Source: Stenotrophomonas cyclobalanopsidis
Lineage (GTDB): Bacteria; Pseudomonadota; Gammaproteobacteria; Xanthomonadales; Xanthomonadaceae
NCBI RefSeq assembly: GCF_008710035.1
Contig: NZ_VYKI01000019.1
Span: forward strand, 1-64,000
DNA length: 64,000 nucleotides
Direction: 5' to 3'
This document shows positions 28,031-36,600 of this stretch, one piece after another. Positions within the stretch are counted from its first letter, which is position 1, and each line of letters opens with the position of its first letter. The notes below the pieces were generated by a model. It was not told where the DNA came from. It saw only the letters and a list, made by a program, of their open reading frames with translations, and ran no database searches. A program made the translations under genes and the position numbers.

Positions 28031-28924
28031 ATGAGCACCTCCCTGCTGCCCCCGCTCAACGCCCTGCGCGCCTTCGAGGCCACCGCCCGCCTGGGGGGCG
28101 TGGGCCGCGCCGCCCAGGCCCTGCACGTGACCCACGGTGCGGTGAGCCGGCAGCTGAAGCTGCTGGAGGACCATCTGGGGTTGCCGCTGTTCCAGCGCGC
28201 CGGCCGCGGGCTGCGCCTGACCGAGGCCGGGCAGCGCCTGCACGCGGCCTGCGGCGAGGCCTTCGCCGGCATCGAAGACTGCGTGCGCGAACTGCGCCAG
28301 CCGGCGCGTTCCCCTGCTCTGGTGCTCGGCTGCAGCGGCAGCGTGCTGGCGCGCTGGATGATTCCCCGCCTGCCCGCGCTGCAGGCGGCCCTGCCGGGGG
28401 TGAACCTGCAGTGGTCGGCGCTGGATGGCGCCTTCACCGAAGCACAGGCGGCGCTGGATGCGGTGCTGCTGCTGGCACAGGGGCCGTGGCCGCGGGGCTG
28501 GCAGGTGCGCGAGCTGGCACCGGAACGGGTGGGCGTGGTGGTGGCGCCCTCGCATCCGGCCGCGCAGCGCCTGCGCCATGTACCGCCGGACGCGCTGCTG
28601 CAGGAGACGCTGCTGCACACCAGCTCACGCCCGCAGGCGTGGCCGGCATGGGCGCAGGCGCACGGGCTGGACCCGGCGCGGTTGCAGCTCGGCACCGGCT
28701 TCGAGCACCTGTACTACCTGCTGGAAGCGGCCGTTGCCGGACTGGGGCCGGCGATCGCGCCGGAGCCGCTGGTGGCCGAGGACCTGGCCGCGGGGCGACT
28801 GGTCGCACCGTGGGGCTTCGCCGCGACCGGCGGTTTCTGGGTGCTGGCGCGGCCGGATGGCCCGGCCGACCCGCGCGTGGACGCGTTGGCCGACTGGGCC
28901 ACGGCACGACTACGCGGCGGGTAA
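28031..28924 (+). CDS. LysR-family regulator, TrpI-like
   Basis: A 297-residue LysR-type regulator. The N-terminal helix-turn-helix is ARLGGVGRAAQALHVTHGAVSRQLKLLE, with GLPLFQRAGRGLRLTEAG completing the wing. The effector domain begins near residue 93. It resembles the GcvA/AmpR/TrpI branch (LPPLNALRAFEATARLG). Its position head-to-head with trpB, as with trpI in Pseudomonas, suggests that it activates trpBA in response to indoleglycerol phosphate; that is inference from context. It is convergent with the effector gene at 28965. Confidence 0.88.
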   Translation: MSTSLLPPLNALRAFEATARLGGVGRAAQALHVTHGAVSRQLKLLEDHLGLPLFQRAGRGLRLTEAGQRLHAACGEAFAGIEDCVRELRQPARSPALVLGCSGSVLARWMIPRLPALQAALPGVNLQWSALDGAFTEAQAALDAVLLLAQGPWPRGWQVRELAPERVGVVVAPSHPAAQRLRHVPPDALLQETLLHTSSRPQAWPAWAQAHGLDPARLQLGTGFEHLYYLLEAAVAGLGPAIAPEPLVAEDLAAGRLVAPWGFAATGGFWVLARPDGPADPRVDALADWATARLRGG

Positions 28925-28964
28925 TGCCGACCGCCAGCGCGGCCGGCATCGTCAGGGCCCGGAC

Positions 28965-30818
28965 TCAGCGTGCGCCGACCGCGATCTTCTGCTGTTCGTC
29001 CTGCACCTGCTGCTGGCGCGGCTGGTCATCCAGCAGCTTCGCACTGGTCTGTTCCAGCGACGGCGGCGGCTGATTCAGGTCCACCGCAGCGCGGAAGCCC
29101 GGCGTCGTCCCCATCACGAAGGCCTTCCCGTCCTGCAGGGTGATGCTCTGCAGTTTTTCCGGCGAGTCGATGCCGTTCTGCTTGGCCTGCTGGGTGATGT
29201 GGGCCGCGGCGTCCTCGGAGATCATGCTGGGCAGCTTGCCGCGGACCGCGTTGTGCAGCGCGTTGTCCGGGTGCGAGGCATCGTTGAGCGATGGCCCCTT
29301 CGCTGCCACGGCCGGCGCCTCATGGCGCGGGGTCTGTTCGGCCGCCAGCGCGGTGCGCGTATGGCGGCCGACGATGCCGTCGGCGGCGAGGCCCTGCTGC
29401 TTCTGGAAGGCGATCACCGCCTCGCGGGTGTGATCGCCGAAGCGGCCGTCCTCGGCCAGGCGATTGCCGTTGCCATCGCGCACACCCAGCTGGTTGAGAC
29501 TGTGCTGCAGCGCCTGCACATCGGTGCCGCGCTGGCCGTGCTTGAGCAGATCAGCCGACACCGCCGGTGCCGCCGCCGCGGGTGCCGGCTGTGCGGCCGT
29601 GCGCGCGGGTGCGGGCTCGGCACCGCCATGCAACGGCGCGCGCACTTGGAATTCGGGCTTCGGTGTCAGTGCGCCGACGATCCGCGTGCTGCCTCCATCC
29701 CAGTAGCCGCCCGGGCGGATGGTCACTTCGGCCGGACCCGTGCTGCCCTGCGAACCGATGAACTGGATGTTGCCCTGCGCGTCGTAGCCCTTGAAGATGC
29801 CGACGTGCTGGCCCTGCGACGAAGAGAACATCAGGATGTCGCCCTGCTTCAACGAGCCGTTCGGCTTGCGCGCTTCGGCCGCCGACGTCACGTCGAAGTG
29901 CTCGCGTGCGTACGCCGTGGTGTTGGCGCCGTTGAACAGCGTGGACGTGGTGAAGGCAGCAGCGTTCTCGCCGCGCACGTCATAGCCGGCGTTTTTCAGA
30001 CCGCGCCAGACGAAGGCGGAGCAGTCCACGCCGAGGCGCCCGTCACCATCGAGGTCGCGCTCCAGCCGGCTGCTGTCGCGGCCCGGACGCGGGTGATCCG
30101 GGCGGCCATACTCGTACTGCCGGCCCGACGCCATGAAGTGCTGGTAGGCCTCGTTGTAGACGGCGGCACTACCGGTGGCGGCCGCGGCCGCGGAAGGTGC
30201 CGTCGCAGTGGCGGTCGGAGCCTGTGACGGCGTCTGGGTCTGCACGGGTGCCGCCGCCTGGGTGCGCGTCGGCGCCTGCTGCGTCGTGACCTCGCCGGGG
30301 TTCCATCCTTCGAAACGGCGGATGCCATCGGCCAGGACTTCGCGCTCGCGCACGCTCATCTCGCCCACCTTCTTCGAGCGCAGATCGACACCGTTGCGAT
30401 CACCCTCGGCATAGATGGCCGCGGCCTGTTCCCTGTGATGGGTGCTGCCGCTGTAATCGGCCTTGGAATAGCTCGGCAGCATCTCCTCGACGGTCTTGTC
30501 GCCGAACCGACGTTCGAGCAGCTGGATCTTTGCTACGCGCCCTGCTTCATAGCTTTCGAATACGGCATTGCCCCACTGGTCCAGGCCGACGACGCCGTCA
30601 TAGCGCCCCTGTGCAGATTCCAGTGCCTGTTCGCGGGTACGGGTATTGGTGACGGTCTTGTCCGCGCTGCCCGCGAACTCGAACTTGAGATTGCCTGGAT
30701 TGTTGTTGCGCCATGAGACGCTGCCGCCGGAGCGTTCGATGATGCTGCCATCATCCATTTCCAGCGTACGCGTCGTGCCGACGCTGCTGACCAGGCGGGT
30801 GATCTTGGGGTCCGACAT
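28965..30818 (-). CDS. Putative X-T4SS effector: peptidoglycan hydrolase with XVIPCD-like C-terminus
   Basis: A 617-residue multidomain protein. Residues about 30-175 form a lysozyme-like domain with the RNNNPGNL motif. After a Thr/Ala/Pro linker, about 220-385 is an NlpC/P60-type amidase domain with catalytic Cys266 (VDCSAFVWRGL) and His338 (GQHVGIFKGY). Residues about 424-492 are a peptidoglycan-binding PG_binding_1 domain. The last 110 residues (HPDNALHNAVRGKLP to a Gln-rich end) resemble the XVIPCD secretion domain recognised by VirD4 in Xanthomonas. There is no signal peptide, as expected for type IV export into rival cells. A Ca-binding-like DLDGDGRLGVD sequence precedes Cys266. The upstream gene encodes a lipoprotein, likely its immunity partner, 48 nt away. 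Confidence 0.85.
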   Translation of the reverse strand: MSDPKITRLVSSVGTTRTLEMDDGSIIERSGGSVSWRNNNPGNLKFEFAGSADKTVTNTRTREQALESAQGRYDGVVGLDQWGNAVFESYEAGRVAKIQLLERRFGDKTVEEMLPSYSKADYSGSTHHREQAAAIYAEGDRNGVDLRSKKVGEMSVREREVLADGIRRFEGWNPGEVTTQQAPTRTQAAAPVQTQTPSQAPTATATAPSAAAAATGSAAVYNEAYQHFMASGRQYEYGRPDHPRPGRDSSRLERDLDGDGRLGVDCSAFVWRGLKNAGYDVRGENAAAFTTSTLFNGANTTAYAREHFDVTSAAEARKPNGSLKQGDILMFSSSQGQHVGIFKGYDAQGNIQFIGSQGSTGPAEVTIRPGGYWDGGSTRIVGALTPKPEFQVRAPLHGGAEPAPARTAAQPAPAAAAPAVSADLLKHGQRGTDVQALQHSLNQLGVRDGNGNRLAEDGRFGDHTREAVIAFQKQQGLAADGIVGRHTRTALAAEQTPRHEAPAVAAKGPSLNDASHPDNALHNAVRGKLPSMISEDAAAHITQQAKQNGIDSPEKLQSITLQDGKAFVMGTTPGFRAAVDLNQPPPSLEQTSAKLLDDQPRQQQVQDEQQKIAVGAR

Positions 30819-30866
30819 GAGCTGTTCCTTTGCCGATGGTTGATTGGGCCGCTGCGTTGGCGGTGC

Positions 30867-31553
30867 TTACATTCCGTTGGAGAACACGTCGAGCACGTCG
30901 GCGCTGACCCAGCCGCGTGCGCAGTTGCCGGCATACTGTCCCGGCGCTGCCGCGTGGCAGGCTTCGCCACTGCTGGCCAGGCCAGTGATCGGACGGTCGC
31001 CGTAGGTGTCACACAACGCGTTGCCCTTGCACTTGTCGACCGTCGCCGCGGGAACGGCAACGACGTAATAGAACATCGGGTTCTGCCCCGCGCGGCCGAT
31101 GCCCTGGACGCACACCAGCTGCCCCTTCGACAAGCGCGCGGTGGCCGCGGCCTTGCTGCCGGTGGTCGGCACCGTGTCCAGGGTTTCCGCGCCCTTGGCA
31201 TCAGCGACGCCGGCGAAGAAGCCCTGGTCGCCACAGCCCGGCGACAGTTCCACATCGTAGAAATCACCGCTGTCGACATCGCCGGCGGTGCAGCCGCGGC
31301 CCGCGCTGGCGTCGGTGCACGTCACGCCACTGGATTGGATCAGTGCAGCCAGACCGTCACCGGCCGCAGCGGTCGGCGTCGTTGCCGCCGGTGCGGAGGC
31401 AGCCATGGCAGGCGGTGCGGTGGCAGCGGGCGCAGCGGCCGGTGCGGCCGGACTCGATGAATCACCTGCCGCACAAGCGCCCAAGGCAAGCAGCAGGCCC
31501 GGAATGATCGCGAGGCCGGTCATGCGCGTGCGGCGGGAAGAGAAATGGGGCAT
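30867..31553 (-). CDS. Putative lipoprotein immunity protein for the adjacent effector
   Basis: A 228-residue lipoprotein from ATG 31553. It has a basic N-terminus, a hydrophobic core GLAIIPGLLLALGACA with lipobox Leu-Gly-Ala-Cys, an Ala/Pro linker, and a Cys-rich globular domain (about 10 cysteines, probably disulfide-bonded in the periplasm) starting at GLAALIQSSGVTCTD. No catalytic motif is seen. X-T4SS effectors in Xanthomonas (for example Xac2609 with Xac2610) are encoded next to periplasmic lipoproteins that protect the producer, and this gene sits directly upstream of the effector on the same strand. The immunity role is inference; the family itself is not recognised. Confidence 0.75.
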   Translation of the reverse strand: MPHFSSRRTRMTGLAIIPGLLLALGACAAGDSSSPAAPAAAPAATAPPAMAASAPAATTPTAAAGDGLAALIQSSGVTCTDASAGRGCTAGDVDSGDFYDVELSPGCGDQGFFAGVADAKGAETLDTVPTTGSKAAATARLSKGQLVCVQGIGRAGQNPMFYYVVAVPAATVDKCKGNALCDTYGDRPITGLASSGEACHAAAPGQYAGNCARGWVSADVLDVFSNGM

Positions 31554-31780
31554 ATCCGTTGCGTCCTCGTTGGAAAGATTGAACGTATCTGCAGGATTCC
31601 ATCGACGGCGGGCGCGCACAGCAAAGCGCCCGGCCATGGTCCGGCTGGGCGCATTGTCATTGATCAGATGTTGTGTCGATGTCGACTCGGCGATGACGGG
31701 TTCAGAGGCACATCAAACCAAGACATCGGTCACATTCAGCAATCACCTCGCCTTCACCCGGGGAGCATCCGCCGGGTCAA
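31554..31780. other. Spacer between TelA-like gene and immunity gene
   Basis: A 227-nt non-coding gap. Read on the minus strand it ends the TelA operon with a weak hairpin (ACCCGG...CCGGGT, 31759-31778, no T-run) and should hold the promoter of the immunity-effector pair. It is visibly more AT-rich around 31655-31740. No clear -35/-10 pair was identified. Confidence 0.5.
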
Positions 31781-32890
31781 TCAGGGGGCGGTGGGTGCGG
31801 CGAGCCGTTGCTGCAGGTCCTCGCGCAGGCGCGACAGCTCGACTTCGGCCTGCTGCCGCTGCTGCATTCCCTCGCGATGGATGCTGCGCACTTCCTCGAC
31901 CGTGGCGATCAGCTGGTCGTGGACGTGGCGCAGCGTGGCCACGTCGATCACGCCGCGCTGGTTGCTGCGCGCGGTATCCACCGAGGCCTGGCGCAGCAGA
32001 TCGGCATTGCGGCGCATCATCTCGTTGGTGGCATCGTCGATGGCGGTGGACAGTTCCGCCGCTGCCTTCTGCTCGCCCAGCGAGAGCTGGATGGCGAACT
32101 GGCGCTTCCACGACGGGATGGTGATCTCGCGCACCGTGTTGAACTTCTCGATCAGCTGCAGCGCATTGGCCTGGATCAGGCGGATCATCGGCAGCGACTG
32201 GTCGGCGGCGTGCTGCATCAACTGCAGGTCGGACACGCGCTTTTCGATCAGGCGGATCGCATTGTCGACCTCGCTCTGGCGGATGCGCTGCTGCGGGTCA
32301 TCACTGCCCTGCCCCGCCAGCTGCTCGGCCTGCAGTTCAGCCAGGCGCTGCTTGCCGGCGGCGGCATACAGGCCCAGCGCGTGGCGCTCCTCACGCACGA
32401 TCTCGTGCATGCGGTCGAACTCGCCCACGCGCTTGCCCATCAGCGCCTGCTGCACGCCAACATCGCCCAGCAGCTGCTCGATCTGCGCATTGGTATCGCT
32501 GAATTTCTGCACCAGCTCGCCCTTGGACACGCGCAGGCGATCGATCAGGCCACCGATGACCGGCACCTTGGAACGCTGGGCGAAGCCATCCAGTTTCAAG
32601 CTGCGCGCGATGCGCACCACTTCGCCGAGCTTGTCGCCGCTGGTATCGAGGTCGCGGTTGCGCACCTGGTCCAGCAGCTGGCTGGAAAACGCGGCGGTGC
32701 GCGACGCGGCTTCGCGGCCGAACACCTGCAGGTTGCCCGGGCGCAGGTCGTCCAGCTCCTTGCGGATCTCGGCGATGCGGGGAAGATCCTCGCGGACCAG
32801 GCCCAGGGCCTGCAGCGCGCCCTCGTCCAGTGCGGAAGGGGTGGCCGGGGTGGGCACGAGGGTGCCGGGGTGCTGGCTGTCCTGGGTCAT
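31781..32890 (-). CDS. TelA-family protein (toxic anion resistance family)
   Basis: A 369-residue, mostly alpha-helical protein of the TelA/KlaA family (tellurite or 'toxic anion' resistance). Family stretches include VPVIGGLIDRLRVSKGELVQKF, LQLMQHAADQSLPMIRLIQANA and FNTVREITIPSWKRQFAIQLSL. No membrane helix or signal peptide, so cytosolic. The molecular function of TelA proteins is not settled; genomic context links them to membrane-stress systems. It is the last gene of the five-gene operon beginning at 41834, 44 nt after the coiled-coil gene. Tellurite resistance in this strain is not implied. Confidence 0.9.
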   Translation of the reverse strand: MTQDSQHPGTLVPTPATPSALDEGALQALGLVREDLPRIAEIRKELDDLRPGNLQVFGREAASRTAAFSSQLLDQVRNRDLDTSGDKLGEVVRIARSLKLDGFAQRSKVPVIGGLIDRLRVSKGELVQKFSDTNAQIEQLLGDVGVQQALMGKRVGEFDRMHEIVREERHALGLYAAAGKQRLAELQAEQLAGQGSDDPQQRIRQSEVDNAIRLIEKRVSDLQLMQHAADQSLPMIRLIQANALQLIEKFNTVREITIPSWKRQFAIQLSLGEQKAAAELSTAIDDATNEMMRRNADLLRQASVDTARSNQRGVIDVATLRHVHDQLIATVEEVRSIHREGMQQRQQAEVELSRLREDLQQRLAAPTAP

Positions 32891-32934
32891 CGGGCAGTCT
32901 CCTTGCAGGTGGGTTAGCGGCAGCGGCGGCCGGC

Positions 32935-33642
32935 TCAGCGCAGTCTAGCCTGAGCCGCCGCGACCTCGTCATCGATCTGTGCGTGCAGCGTGGCCGCCTG
33001 CCCGGCGCGGACCGCGCCGGTGGCGGCCTGCGCGGCCAGTGCGGCCTGCCGCCAGGCCGGCAGCAGGACATCATGGATGCGGGCGAAGCGCTGCAGCAGC
33101 ACCGCGTCCTGTTCCTGCAGCAGCTGCCATTGGCCGGCTTCAATGCGGCGCAGTGCCGCCAGTCGCTGCAGGTGGTCAAGGCGCGGCGCCAGCGCGTCCT
33201 GGCCAGCGCCGTCCAGCGTAGGGCGCCACGCGGCGCCGGCATCCGCCCAGGCGTCCAGTGCCTCGGCGGCCTGCCCTGCGGCGCTGATCGCGGCAGCCCG
33301 CAGGTCCATGTGCTGCTGCAGCTGCTGGGCCTGCTCGCGTGCCTGCAGGGCAAGCACGCCGAGCTGCGACTGCAGCCCGCGGCCCTCGGCTTCGCGCTCG
33401 ACATCGCGGCCGAGCAGGCGGCCCCACCAGCTTTCCTGCCGACGCAGGCGGGCCGGATCGGCCGACTGCAGGGCCAGCGCGATGCGCGCCAGCGCCGCCA
33501 CCAGGCCGTCGCCAGCCGTCGCCGGCAGCGCAGCTTCGCGTGCGGCCAGCGCCTGCAGCAACGGCGCGCCGTACTCGCCCACGCGCGCGACATCGGCCGT
33601 GTCCAGCCGTTGCGGCGTTGGCAGGGGCGCTGCGTCGGTCAC
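32935..33642 (-). CDS. Hypothetical helical protein between TelA and the giant ATPase
   Basis: A 235-residue Ala/Gln/Leu-rich protein with long helical, coiled-coil-prone stretches (AREQAQQLQQHMDLRAAAISAAGQ; AATLHAQIDDEVAAAQARLR) and one Trp-Trp motif ESWWGRLLGRDVE. There is no signal, membrane segment or catalytic motif, and I do not recognise a family. The GTG start overlaps the stop of the giant ATPase gene (GTGA), so synthesis is coupled. It may be an adaptor between the ATPase and TelA, by position only. Confidence 0.8.
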   Translation of the reverse strand: MTDAAPLPTPQRLDTADVARVGEYGAPLLQALAAREAALPATAGDGLVAALARIALALQSADPARLRRQESWWGRLLGRDVEREAEGRGLQSQLGVLALQAREQAQQLQQHMDLRAAAISAAGQAAEALDAWADAGAAWRPTLDGAGQDALAPRLDHLQRLAALRRIEAGQWQLLQEQDAVLLQRFARIHDVLLPAWRQAALAAQAATGAVRAGQAATLHAQIDDEVAAAQARLR

Positions 33643-36600
33643 GGCAGCGGCGGCGGCATCGGTGTGCCGTCAGTGGCATCGGCGGGCAACGACTCGCCAT
33701 AGAAGTGGCGCATCAGCGCCTCATCCAGTGCGCGTTCCTCCGGCGTGCTGGCGCGGCGCACGCGCGGACGGCGCACCGCCGCAGCGTTGCTGCCGGCCGC
33801 GCCCTCGACCTGCTGCCGGGCCCACGCGGCGAATGCGGCCAGGGTCTGCGACACCTGTTCCTGCCGTGCCTGCGAAGCGACCAGAAGCTGCACCAGTGGC
33901 GCCAGCCCGGCCTGCAGGTCATCAGCCAGCGGCGTGGCCGGTGCGCTGGACGCAGCGGTCTGCACCGGCTCCGTTGCCGCCGCGGGTGCAGGCTCTGACG
34001 GTGCAGGCTCTGACGGTGCACGTTCTGCCGGGCGCACGTCGGCCAGGCGCTGCAGCGCGTCCAGCAGTGCCGGCCACGGCGCCGGATCCGCGGCCAGCAC
34101 CGGCGCGGCCGGCGGCAGCTGCAGGGCACTGGCGATATCGGCCAGCTGCGCGACCACGCGCCCACCGACATCACTGTCGTCGGCACCCATGGCCTTGTTG
34201 CGCAGGAAATCACGCTTGATCTGCGCCCAGCGCTGCACCTGTGCCTCATCCAGCACGCCACGCAGCTCGCCCAGCTTCAGCAGGTTCTCTTCGGCACCGG
34301 TGGTCAGCAGCTGCGCTTCGCCCAGGTAGTGGTCGGAAATCAGCTGCTGCAACTCGTCCTCGTTCATCACCGGCGAGATCTTCTCGGCCAGCTTGTTCAT
34401 GTTGCGGTAGCTGCCCTGCAGGCGGAACGGCGGCTCGGTGCGGTAGCGGTCATCCTGCGCGGCGCTGGCGATGTACTGCTGGTTGACCCGGTAGACCACG
34501 TCGCGCACGCGCAGCATGCGCTGCAGGGTGGCGGTGATCTCGTTGACCTCCGCGCCGCTGTAGGCGTGGCTGAGCCCGTTGGTCGACACGTCCTTGCCCA
34601 TCGCACGGTCGACCAGCAGGTACAGGTCGGCCATGTCACGGGTGGCCAGCGGTGCCAGCACCGGGTTGGAGGTCAGGCTGTTTTCGATGTAGCTGAGGGT
34701 GAACGCCGCCTCCATGCCGCCCAGCACGTCGCCGAGGTTGTAGATGTCGGCACGGTTGGCCAGCATGTCCGGAATCTTGAACACCTCGCCCGACTCGGTG
34801 TACGGGTTGCCGGCCATGACCACGCAGAACTTCTTGCCGCGCATGTCGTAGGTACGTGTCTTTCCGCGCCAGACGCCTTCGATACGGCGGGTACCGTCGC
34901 AGAGCGAGATGAATTTCTGCAGGAACTCCGGATGGGTGTGCTGGATGTCATCGACATACAGCATGGTGTTGTTGCCCATCTCCAGGGCCAGGTTGAGCTT
35001 TTCCAGCTCCTGCCGCGAGGTCGCGTCGGGCGCCTGTTCCGGATCCAGCGAGCGCACCTCGTGGCCCAGCGCCGGGCCGTTGATCTTCATGAAGACCAGG
35101 CCGAGCCGGTGCGCCACGTATTCCATCAGCGTGGTCTTACCGTAGCCCGGCGGCGAGATCATCATCAGCAGGCCCATCAGGTCGCTGCGCTTGTTCTCGC
35201 CCACCGTGCCCATCTGCTTGGCCAGGTTGTCGCCGATCACGCCCAGGTAGACATCGTTGATGAGCTTGTTGCGCACGAACGAGGACAGCGGCCGTGCCTT
35301 GAATTCGGACAGGCGCAGGGTCTGCCGCTCGCGGTTGATGATGCCCTGGCGTACCGCCTGGTAGGCATGGAAATCGGGCACGAAGCGCTTCAGGTGGTGC
35401 TGCAGGCGTGCCAGGAAATCATCCAGTGACAGCGACAGCGTGCCGCCGTGGATGCGCGGGTGTTCGCCCAGCAGGCCCGCCACGTCGACCCGCAGCGGTG
35501 CGTCGCTGCCGCGCGTGCGCAGCTGGCGCTGCACCAGCAGCAGCGCCGCGGCCTCGTCGGCATAGCCGGCATGTGCGGCCTGGGCCGGCAGACCGGCCAG
35601 TGCGCGCAGCCATTGCCCGGCCAGCGCCCAGCGCGCGGCCAGCGGCTCCTGTGCACGCTGCAGGGCGCGTTCCAGCGCCTCGCGCTGCCCGGCCTGTTCC
35701 AGCTGCTGGGCCAGCGCATCCAGCAGCGCCTGTGCATGCTTGCTGGTGCTGAACACCGGCTCGCCGTTGATCAGTTCTTCGCCCAGATAGGCGGCCCCCG
35801 CCTCGGCAGCCTCATCGTCGAACGGCAGGGCTTCGGCCTGCGCGAACGCGGCGATGGCTGCCGCCATTTCCGTGCGCAGGGCGCTGCGTCCTTCGTCGGA
35901 GCCGAACAGACGGGCGATGGTCTCCGCACCCGCCTGGCGGCTGGGCCACTGCTTCACCGCGTCCTCGCGCTGCTGCGCGGCCCAGAACAGCAGGGCCAGT
36001 GCGCGCACGCGCGGTTCATGCCGCAGCGCGCCGGCCGACTGCTGCAACGGCAGCAGCGCGCGCAGGATCAGCGCGGCGTCATGGTCGTGGATGCCACGTT
36101 CGTAGCCTTCGCGGTAACGCGGTGCGGCGAACGTGCGCACGCGCTGGTCCAGCGCCTCGGGGCTGGCGACGTCCTGCTGCAGCTGGGCCAGATCCAGGCC
36201 GTCGCGGCCGGCCTGCGCGGCCAGCAGCAGGCTGCCGGCCAGGTACTCGCCGCGGTAGATCGCATCGGATTCCGAATCCAGGGTCACCGGCCAGAACGGC
36301 TTAAGCGCATCCAGTTGCGGATCGTGCAGGGTTTCCAGGAAATCGGTGCCGGTGAGGTGGATGGCCAGCGTGTCGCCACGCGGCAACAAGGTCAGGTCCA
36401 GCGCCTGCGTGTTGACGCTGAAACGATGGCGCGGACCGAGCCGGACCACGTTGCCACCGGCCTCGTACAGATCACTGCGGTCGCGCAGCTGACGCACCGC
36501 TTGGTCGCGCACGCCCTTCAGGCGCGCCTCGATGTCATCGGCCTTGACGTTGTCACGCAGCGTGCGCAGGCGCTCGGCCAGTTCGCGCAGCTTGAGGATC

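Noticed and set aside
28965-30818. The peptidoglycan hydrolase as a prophage endolysin
   Set aside because: No phage structural, holin or integrase genes are nearby, and the C-terminal secretion-like domain and lipoprotein neighbour fit an interbacterial effector better.
31781-32890. Reading the TelA gene as a tellurite resistance operon
   Set aside because: No terZABCDE or tehAB-like genes are present; the neighbours are a flotillin and an AAA+ ATPase.
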